From Brassica napus (lineage: Eukaryota; Streptophyta; Magnoliopsida; Brassicales; Brassicaceae): a DNA stretch of 64,000 nt. Within the stretch, counting starts at the first letter, position 1, and each line of letters opens with the position of its first letter. Location: assembly GCF_020379485.1 (NCBI RefSeq), contig NC_063450.1, positions 30,604,137 to 30,668,136 of the forward strand, read 5' to 3'. The position numbers were made by a program, and so were the translations under genes. Below the pieces are notes generated by a model. That model saw only the letters and a list, made by a program, of their open reading frames with translations, was not told where the DNA came from and ran no database searches. Positions 57,401 to 64,000 of this stretch are shown piece by piece.

Positions 57401-58915
57401 GAGTCAAGCCCTTCAATCGCTGCTGTAAAGCTTATTATACAACACAACTCAATTAATCACACACTTCTATATCAAAAAAAGTAGCTGATCATCGTTTTGT
57501 TTTTCTTTATTAGGTTGTTGCTTCGCAAGACTGGCCTGAAGTGACAAAGTATGCTGGTTTGGTTTGTGCACAAGCTCACAGGCAAGAACTTATACAAGAT
57601 TTGTATAAAACATGGCAGGATCCTGTACGTGGCACTGTTAGTGGCGGTATGATCAGGTAAAATAAACAAATCGGGATATTTTCCGTTTCTTGCGGTTTAA
57701 TTTTATCGTTTGATTCACAAGTTTGCTTTTCTTTTTGACAGGGACCTTCTGATCTCATTCAGGAAAGCAACAGGGCAGAAACCGCTTCGAATCATCTTTT
57801 ATCGGTCTGTTTCTCATTACTCATTTTCAGCTAAAAAACGTTCTATTATAATGTGTTTCTCAACGATGTCATGCTCGTGCAGTGATGGAGTAAGCGAAGG
57901 ACAGTTCTACCAAGTCTTACTCTACGAGTTGGATGCAATTCGTAAGGTAATACAACTTCTGCTTCTGGTTTTGTTTGTTCTTGTTTACTTGAGATCTTGT
58001 CTTATTTTAGAGCAAAACGTTTTGTGTGTTAGGCTTGTGCGTCACTTGAACCAAATTATCAGCCACCTGTGACATTCATAGTTGTACAGAAGAGGCACCA
58101 CACCCGTTTGTTTGCTAATAATCACCGAGACAAAAGTAGTACTGACCGAAGCGGAAACATCTTACCTGGTCAGTTCTCTCTTGAACACGGGTTTCAAACA
58201 AAAGATCATCATAGCAGAACTAACCAACTGTTTCTTTGGCTCTCTTTTTTTCAGGTACGGTGGTTGACACTAAGATATGTCATCCAACTGAATTCGACTT
58301 CTACCTTTGTAGCCACGCTGGTATACAGGTAAGAACGAGATTAGCTAATAGTATGGACATTTTTGTGTGTTTAACTATCTTAAAAAAAATGAAATTTATT
58401 CTGTTGTTATATTATTGTATGGTTTTTTCATACAAACGGTGGTTTACTCATTAAAAAAATATATATATATTGTATGGTTTAGGGAACAAGCAGGCCTGCT
58501 CATTACCATGTTCTTTGGGATGAGAACAATTTCACAGCGGATGGTATTCAATCTCTGACTAATAATCTCTGTTATACCTATGCCCGATGCACTCGATCGG
58601 TCTCTGTAGGTAAGTGTAACAACGTTTGTTCATTCAATCCATCATCTTCTTCTTTTAAACCCTCAAGTGAGAAGAACTTTACAAACTCTAATATGCTTTT
58701 GTTGTTGTTGTTGTGTAGTTCCTCCGGCGTATTATGCGCATCTTGCAGCATTCCGAGCACGTTTCTACATGGAACCGGAGATCATGCAAGATAACGGATC
58801 GCCGGGTAAAAAGAGTACGAAGACAACAACTGTAGGAGATCATGGTGTTGGTGGCGGTGTGAAGCCGTTACCTGCTTTGAAGGAGAATGTGAAGAGAGTC
58901 ATGTTTTACTGCTAA
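54494..58915 (+). CDS. AGO10: ARGONAUTE10 (PINHEAD/ZWILLE)
   Basis: Seventeen coding exons with GT/AG borders: 54494-54943, 55073-55284, 55357-55640, 55728-55837, 55909-56271, 56350-56457, 56549-56743, 56822-56981, 57077-57198, 57287-57424, 57514-57656, 57742-57804, 57883-57946, 58033-58168, 58255-58328, 58483-58609, 58719-58915. All phases agree and give 981 residues (Arabidopsis has 988). An N-terminal basic disordered part ([19 protein letters not shown]) is followed by ArgoN, PAZ, MID and PIWI. The slicer triad is kept: D698 (FGADVTHP), D784 (FYRDGVSEG), H924 (YYAHLAAF). AGO10 binds miR165/166 and keeps it from AGO1, sustaining HD-ZIP III genes in the shoot meristem. The near-identical protein makes the call secure. 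It looks functional, with no breaks. Confidence 0.97.
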
Positions 58916-59168
58916 ATGAAAGACAAGTAGTTTCGTTTGTTATGTTCCTAGTTCGGCTTTTTAGGTTTGCTGCTAATGTCTGTAAATAAGTTGGTTCGGC
59001 TTAGGGTTCTTTATTTCTGTGTGTGTGTGTTTAGCTCAGGTTTCGATGATAACGTTTAATGCAATATGTTTTTCTTAAGGTCTCTCTGGTTCTACTAACA
59101 GTAGTTGCAACGTTGTAAGCTTTATCCTTTTTAAGAAGACTGGTTTTTAAAGGAAGCTGCTTTTTAGA
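58916..59168. other. AGO10 3' region
   Basis: A short 3' UTR/spacer with a GT-repeat (GTGTGTGTGTGT near 59020). No polyadenylation site can be fixed by eye. Confidence 0.45.
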
Positions 59169-59179
59169 GTCCCACATCG
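59169..59179 (+). promoter_or_regulatory. USE element of plant snRNA promoter
   Basis: GTCCCACATCG matches the plant upstream sequence element RTCCCACATCG exactly. The gap to the TATA box is 34 bases, the spacing that specifies RNA polymerase II. Confidence 0.92.
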
Positions 59180-59213
59180 GTTAGCTAAAGATGGTTGGTC
59201 ATAAGCTTCTCAG

Positions 59214-59220
59214 TATAAAA
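59214..59220 (+). promoter_or_regulatory. TATA box of U2 snRNA gene
   Basis: TATAAAA lies 34 bases before the U2 5' end and 34 bases after the USE. Confidence 0.88.
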
Positions 59221-59247
59221 TAGAAGTCGAGGCCCGACGCTCAATTC

Positions 59248-59430
59248 ATACCTTTCTCGGCTTTTTGGCTAAGATCATGTATAGTATCTGTTTTTATCAG
59301 TTTAATATCTGATATGCCCACTAGATATTAATTCTATTTTCTTAGGGAGAAAATCCATTAAGATAGCTTGCTATCTGGGTTTTCACTAGTCGTCCATGCG
59401 TTGCACTATTGCATGGGCTTGGCTAAGCCC
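59248..59430 (+). ncRNA. U2 spliceosomal snRNA, variant (possibly pseudogene)
   Basis: The 5' end ATACCTTTCTCGGC, stem-loop I, TATCAGTTTAATATCTGATA (stem IIa) and the 3' stem-loops ending GGGCTTGGCTAAGCCC identify U2. It is 183 nt, about 13 shorter than the plant norm I remember (about 196). Stem IIb is reduced to GATATGCCCACTAGATATT. The branch-point pairing motif, normally GUAGUA, reads ATAGTA at 59281-59286, and other single changes occur (59278, 59293). The Sm-site run is interrupted by a C. U2 pairs with the intron branch point in pre-mRNA splicing. The promoter is perfect, so it may be transcribed, but the RNA may be impaired. Confidence 0.88.
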
Positions 59431-59738
59431 ACCAAATCAATAATTAAACTTTTGCTCCAAACCATGTAACAATAATCTGTCGAACCGGGCTGGAATAAAC
59501 TGAGTCCGGATTATAAAACCTTAACTTAACCGGGACGAAACAAGCTGCTATGCCTTAACTGGGTCGGAATAAACCGAACTTCGAATTGTTAAACCCTAGC
59601 TTAACCGGGTCAGACTAATTCAGATTCTCACTATACCTTCGTCGTCTCCATTGATTTCTTCCTCCCAAGCAAAGCTTCTTCGATATTTCCTCGTAAGTCA
59701 CTCTTTAACAACTCAGCTCTTGTTTTCTGTTCTTGATA

Positions 59739-61382
59739 ATGTCTAGAAGTTGGAACCTAGCTTTGGAGTCGTTGCGTCTTGTTCGTCGTGGTCATATACG
59801 AACCCTAGTTTCGCGAGCGCTATTCAATCGCACAGTCTGCACAATCTCCGAAGATCTTCTTTCATCATCGTCATCGAGTCATACTGTTGTGGATGAGAGC
59901 TATGTCCTAGCTGAACTATCTTCATTACTTCCGATTTCATCTAAAACCACAACGGGCAAGGAAGATACTTGTTTGAAGGATGAAGTAGCCGTTGATTCGT
60001 TTTTATCGCCTGAGGAGAGACTCAGAGGTGTGTTTCTTCAGAAACCGAAGGGGAAGTCTGCGATACACAAGGCTTTGAGCAGTCTTTGTGTTGATTTGAG
60101 TATCGACATTGTGGCTAACGTTGTGGATAGTGGGAACTTGAGTGGTGAAGCAATGGTTACGTTCTTCAACTGGGCGATTCGAGAACCTGGAGTGTCTAAA
60201 GATGTTGGTAGCTACTACGTGATTCTAAGAGCGTTGGGAAGGAGAAAGTTTTTCACTTTTATGATGGATGTTTTACGGGAAATGGTTAGTTCTGATCTGA
60301 AGTGCTTAACCATTGCAATGGATAGCTTTGCTAGGGCTCATTATGTGCGTAGAGCGATACAGTTGTTTGAGGAAAGCCAAGATTTTGGGGTGGAGTGTGG
60401 TACTGAGTCTTTTAATTCACTGTTGTGCTGTCTCTGCGAGCGGTCACATGTGAGTGCTGCAAACTCGGTGTTTAATGCGAAGAAAGGTGAGATACCTTTT
60501 GATAGTTGTACTTATAACGTTATGATTGGTGGGTGGTCGAAGCTCGGTGAGGTTGAAGAGATGGAGAAGGTTTTGAAGGAGATGGTGGAAGGTGGGTTTG
60601 GTCCCGACTGTTTGTCTTTCAGCTACCTTATCGAAGGGTTGGGAAGAGCTGGTCGGATCAATGATTCTGTTGAGATCTTTGATGATATGAAGCACAAGGG
60701 TTGTGTTCCTGACGCGAAGGTTTACAACGCTATGATCTGTAATTTCATTTTCGCTCGAGATTTTGATGAATCTGTGAGGTACTACCGAAAGATGCTCGAT
60801 GAGGAGTGTGACCCTGACTTGGAGACCTATTCCAAGCTTGTTTCTGGGCTCGTCAAAGGCCGTAAGGTTGCAGATGCGCTTGAGATATATGAAGAGATGT
60901 TGTCAAGAGGGATTGTTCCCACCACAGGACTCGTTACCTCTTTCATCAAGCCGCTTTGCAGCTATGGTCCACCACACGCTGCGATGGTTATCTATCAGAA
61001 AGCGAGAAAAGCTGGGTGTAGGATATCGGAGAGCGCATATAAGCTGTTGCTTAAGCGGCTATCAAGATTTGGGAAATGTGGGATACTGCTGAACGTGTGG
61101 GACGAAATGCAAGAGTGTGGATACTCTTCCGACGTGGAAGTCTATGAGTATATCGTGGACGGGCTCTGTAACATTGGCCATCTAGAGAATGCTGTGCTTG
61201 TGATGGAAGAAGCCATGCGCAAAGGGTTTTGCCCAAACCGCCTTGTTTATAGTAGGCTTAGCAATAAACTCATGGCTTCAAACAAAACGGAAATGGCTTA
61301 TAAGCTGTTTCTGAAGATCAAGGAGGCTCGCATTCAAGACAACGCTCGCAGATTCTGGCGAAGAAATGGGTGGCACTTTTGA
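59739..61382 (+). CDS. Pentatricopeptide repeat protein, P class
   Basis: A single-exon frame of 547 residues from ATG 59739 to TGA 61380-61382. The upstream in-frame TTG at 59733 is not a likely start. The N-terminus is Arg/Ser-rich with few acidic residues ([18 protein letters not shown]), fitting a mitochondrial (or plastid) transit peptide. From about residue 120 roughly ten 35-residue PPR motifs can be read, for example [20 protein letters not shown] and [18 protein letters not shown]. No E or DYW extension exists, so it is a P-class protein that binds organelle RNA and acts in stability, splicing or translation. From memory it corresponds to Arabidopsis At5g43820, the gene after AGO10. 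The target RNA is not known. Confidence 0.92.
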   Translation: MSRSWNLALESLRLVRRGHIRTLVSRALFNRTVCTISEDLLSSSSSSHTVVDESYVLAELSSLLPISSKTTTGKEDTCLKDEVAVDSFLSPEERLRGVFLQKPKGKSAIHKALSSLCVDLSIDIVANVVDSGNLSGEAMVTFFNWAIREPGVSKDVGSYYVILRALGRRKFFTFMMDVLREMVSSDLKCLTIAMDSFARAHYVRRAIQLFEESQDFGVECGTESFNSLLCCLCERSHVSAANSVFNAKKGEIPFDSCTYNVMIGGWSKLGEVEEMEKVLKEMVEGGFGPDCLSFSYLIEGLGRAGRINDSVEIFDDMKHKGCVPDAKVYNAMICNFIFARDFDESVRYYRKMLDEECDPDLETYSKLVSGLVKGRKVADALEIYEEMLSRGIVPTTGLVTSFIKPLCSYGPPHAAMVIYQKARKAGCRISESAYKLLLKRLSRFGKCGILLNVWDEMQECGYSSDVEVYEYIVDGLCNIGHLENAVLVMEEAMRKGFCPNRLVYSRLSNKLMASNKTEMAYKLFLKIKEARIQDNARRFWRRNGWHF

Positions 61383-61632
61383 TCTTCATGTTCTGTTGTA
61401 TGTTCACAGGGAAACTGACAAAGTCTTTGTATATGTGAAAATTTCACTTACTGGATCACATCTTTCTCCAACTTTAGTCTGATAATTTGTAATAGAGAAC
61501 ACTTGAAAGTTTTATTCATTAGGGTGTAGTTTGTATTCCCTTTTGGTGGGTGGTGGTGGCTTAAGCACAAAGGCATACTTGTCCCTTTCCAGGTTGCTGC
61601 TGGAAGATTACAATTCTTTAAGAGGCTTCTGA

Positions 61633-62653
61633 ATGGAGGCAGTAATAAGGAAATGGCAGCAGAAGTTCAGAAAAGCGAAAGAGGAGATGAACAAGTGGGA
61701 GGCGCTTCAAGTTGGATGGGTTTCCCGCTTCAGTAAAGCTTCTTCTATCATCCAGAGATTAGAGGTAGCTGGAACTATTGAGTTTGTTGGCCAAAGTTTC
61801 GAATAATGTATGCGTGATTTTTTTTTCTTTTCTTCTGGTGTTGTGAGTAGGCAATTCAAAATCCTGGGAGCTATGGAGCTTTGAGATGCGTGAAGGGGAT
61901 TGAAGACGCTCTTCTGCAGAAACAGATGAATCAACTGGAGACTACTCTGCTTTCTATGAGAAACGATTTGTAAGTGTTTTTTTGTTAGGACGTTGCTGTT
62001 TTAGGATTGTTGTAGTAGCAAGTAAAAGATCGTTGACATGTTACATCTTACGGCGATGATGATGGAAGGGAGGAGTTCCGAGGATGCGTTTTGACATTTG
62101 AGAAGCTTCATCGAGAAGGGTCGCAGCTACTCAAAATGGAACAGAGCAAGAGGAGAATAGAGGAACGAATTGGAGTAAAACCTTGCATTGCTGATTGTTT
62201 GAAGGGACTTTCTCTTCTTTATGAGATGCATCAGTCTGAGTAAGCAAACATAATCTACTTTAGTTGCAATCATCATTCGCTGATTTTTTTTTTGTGCTTT
62301 TGGTAATTCTGCAGATACCATCTTAAATGTTCGATTCTTTCGGCACTTTCATGTCTTGCACTGAAACCAAGGTACTGAAAGATATATACATCCTTGTTCA
62401 AAACTTTGGCAAGTTTATATAATATTGTATAAGAATTGCTCTCCTGTGTTCACTGTTTCCATAGTCCTGGCGATCTTGTAGCGCTACAATACCTCGTGGT
62501 TGATCAGCCAAATATTCTGAATAATGAAGGTTAGTACCATTCCTCTTCCATTGTTTTGTTTGCGTTATGAAGAAATGAATGTTACATTTAGCTTATATCT
62601 GCTGTGCAGTGCAACACATCTTCGATGTCATATTTGCTGAAGAGATCAAATGA
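61633..62653 (+). CDS. Small conserved protein, C1orf109/AIRIM-like (At5g43822 homologue)
   Basis: Six exons, 61633-61764, 61851-61969, 62069-62239, 62315-62371, 62465-62529, 62610-62653, with GT/AG borders and matching phases, give 195 residues. No single exon exceeds 60 codons, so ORF scans miss it. The start [20 protein letters not shown] is amphipathic. Middle residues form helices ([30 protein letters not shown]). The C-terminal half has [20 protein letters not shown] and [11 protein letters not shown] followed by a final amphipathic helix. This layout (VAD/IAD, then the helix before YxLK, then GDLxxxQ) recalls the animal C1orf109/AIRIM (casein kinase 2 substrate) family, a subunit of an AAA-ATPase complex in 60S ribosome maturation. 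That assignment is an inference. The gene model itself is strong. Confidence 0.82.
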
Positions 62654-63064
62654 TGTCAAGAGGGGATGTCTTTATTTTCTGTATTCTCTTAAATTGCAAA
62701 ACGAAAATGTAGTTCTTAAGATAAAGTTATAGTTTTGGTGAATGAAAGACAGCAAGGAGTGTAAGGAAAACGCAAGCATTTTGTCTGTTTTATTTCCAGA
62801 TGGAAAATAAAACAAATCGCTTTTTTGAAGAGTAAAATCACTTTTATTGGTGTTACCTAGCCAAATGTTCCATGGTTTGTCATTAAAATCACTTTTATTG
62901 GTGTTAGCTAACACGGATAGGAATCAGTCGATCAGATCCATGGTTTGTCGTTAAATGAAATTACTGGCAACCATAAAAAAATATGGAAGACCACTACGAC
63001 ATGTATTCACCTTTCTTTAATTTAGTAGTAGGAATAATTTGAAAAATACTCTATTAATAGTTTG
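62654..63064. other. Spacer with short tandem duplication
   Basis: No gene seen. A partial duplication (ATCACTTTTATTGGTGTTA ... CCATGGTTTGTC) occupies about 62834-62950. Likely contains the 3' UTR of the preceding gene. Confidence 0.5.
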
Positions 63065-63078
63065 AAATTTTGAAACTA

Positions 63079-63330
63079 TGACCGGGTGATTGTGGTCGAC
63101 TGGTAAGGAGATGAGACTGAGACGCCAACACGTTTTAGGTTCGATCCACCTGCTGCGCGAAACTAAGTCACAATTATCCTGGTCACCTAACACGGATATG
63201 AGCCTATGCTTTAGGGTCCATTTGAATACCCGGAGAGAGGGTCTATCCGTGGACTGCATCTCCCCTTGGGGATTAGTCTGAGCCTTTCCATGGGCCTGGA
63301 ATACCCCCAGATTAATCAAAAAAAAAAAAA
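63079..63330 (+). mobile_element. tRNA-derived SINE with perfect 14-bp TSD
   Basis: AAATTTTGAAACTA flanks both sides (63065-63078 and 63331-63344). The head has RNA polymerase III boxes: A box TGGTAAGGAGATG (63101-63113) and B box GGTTCGATCC (63138-63147). The body ends in a run of A residues. These are the hallmarks of a SINE mobilised by LINE machinery. The exact TSD suggests a fairly recent insertion. Confidence 0.9.
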
Positions 63331-63886
63331 AAATTTTGAAACTACAGTTTTTTTTATTTTTTGAAAACTACGCTTTATCAAATGTGAAAAGACATTTTAA
63401 CCAGATTACATATTTCAATAATTTCAATATAAATTCAAAATTAATAATGATAATAATATTAGAATTCTTATGTTTCAGATAAATATGTGTGAGATAAATT
63501 CAAATAAGTATATATATATATATTCTATCATGGTTTGAAATTGAAATGTAAGTTATAATTACTTGTAGTTCAAGAACAGGAAAAAACAGAGAGAACAACG
63601 CCTAACGTATCATTTAGTAGTGAGTCATCATCATTGAAGAATAGAGGACTAATAGTCATCATTGAACAACGCCTAACATATCATGTCTTTTGAAATGAGT
63701 CTATTATTTTTATATATTCACCAAACACAGAGCTGAAGCAACCAACCAAAAGACTACGATCAAGAACATTAGCTCTGTCTCTCCAACGTTTCTCTTCTTT
63801 TCCAGAATTCTATTTCAAAACCATTGTTGCACGTTAGCTTTTTGTCTCTTTCCTGAATTAATGTTTGTCATGAGACACTAGAGTGT

Positions 63887-64000
63887 ATGCATCGATTGAT
63901 TCTGTCAATACGCTGCCAAGTTATGACTGTGTCTCTGAAGTGGATACTAGGAGAATTCGGAAAGGCGAGAAGATCTTTCAGCATAAGAACTGCACAAACA
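63887..64000 (+). CDS. Possible start of an unrecognised gene, cut by window edge
   Basis: An ATG at 63887 opens a 38-codon frame (MHRLILSIRCQVMTVSLKW...) running off the window end. It is basic and follows a T/C-rich leader. No family is recognised, so it may equally be UTR or chance. Confidence 0.2.
   Translation, partial: MHRLILSIRCQVMTVSLKWILGEFGKARRSFSIRTAQT

Overview
The window looks like a Brassicaceae chromosome (Brassica/Raphanus-type). The right end holds three intact, spliced host genes in the order ARGONAUTE10 (PINHEAD/ZWILLE), a PPR gene and a small C1orf109/AIRIM-like gene. From memory this is the Arabidopsis order At5g43810 - At5g43820 - At5g43822. A Pol II-type U2 snRNA locus sits between AGO10 and the PPR gene. 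Everything left of about 52 kb is transposon- and virus-derived or AT-rich intergenic DNA. No other host gene could be supported there.

Region 1 (about 1.3-21.4 kb) is one nested stack. A decayed plus-strand L1-type LINE was hit by a 306-bp MITE (1492-1797). It was hit again by a 4.0-kb non-autonomous LTR element with exact TG..CA ends and a 5-bp target duplication (2295-6317). A Mutator-like element (MULE, 6774-21387) then landed in its oligo-A tail. The MULE carries a DUF1985/Ulp1-protease gene (dead), an intact-looking GRF zinc-finger/coiled-coil/membrane protein gene, and a dead MuDR-type transposase gene. A young minus-strand Ty1/copia element (15079-21309) lies inside it; its gag frame is open, but pol is frameshifted and lacks the N-terminal half of RT.

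Region 2 (21.4-36 kb): a minus-strand retroposon of about 0.9 kb (15-bp TSD), a 6.7-kb full-length minus-strand LINE (16-bp TSD, ORF1 and ORF2 both broken), AT-rich spacer, a GC-richer unassigned block and a 5'-truncated LINE (10-bp TSD).

Region 3 (36-50 kb): a fossil copia RT/RNase H, then a non-autonomous Helitron (40410-49660). Inside the Helitron lies a complete but heavily mutated endogenous pararetrovirus (Caulimoviridae-like, 41221-48948), with movement protein, coat/zinc knuckle, protease, RT and RNase H regions, a separate downstream ORF, a promoter and terminal repeats. The virus is flanked by 0.5-0.6 kb direct repeats of Helitron DNA, and the Helitron by 146-bp direct repeats.

Region 4 (50-64 kb): small repeat elements, the AGO10 promoter and leader intron, AGO10 (17 coding exons, 981 aa predicted, slicer residues kept), the U2 locus, the PPR gene, the 6-exon AIRIM-like gene and a tRNA-derived SINE with a perfect 14-bp TSD. 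The host genes work in small-RNA control of meristem fate, organelle RNA processing and (inferred) ribosome assembly/AAA-ATPase function. The left two thirds is probably silenced heterochromatin.
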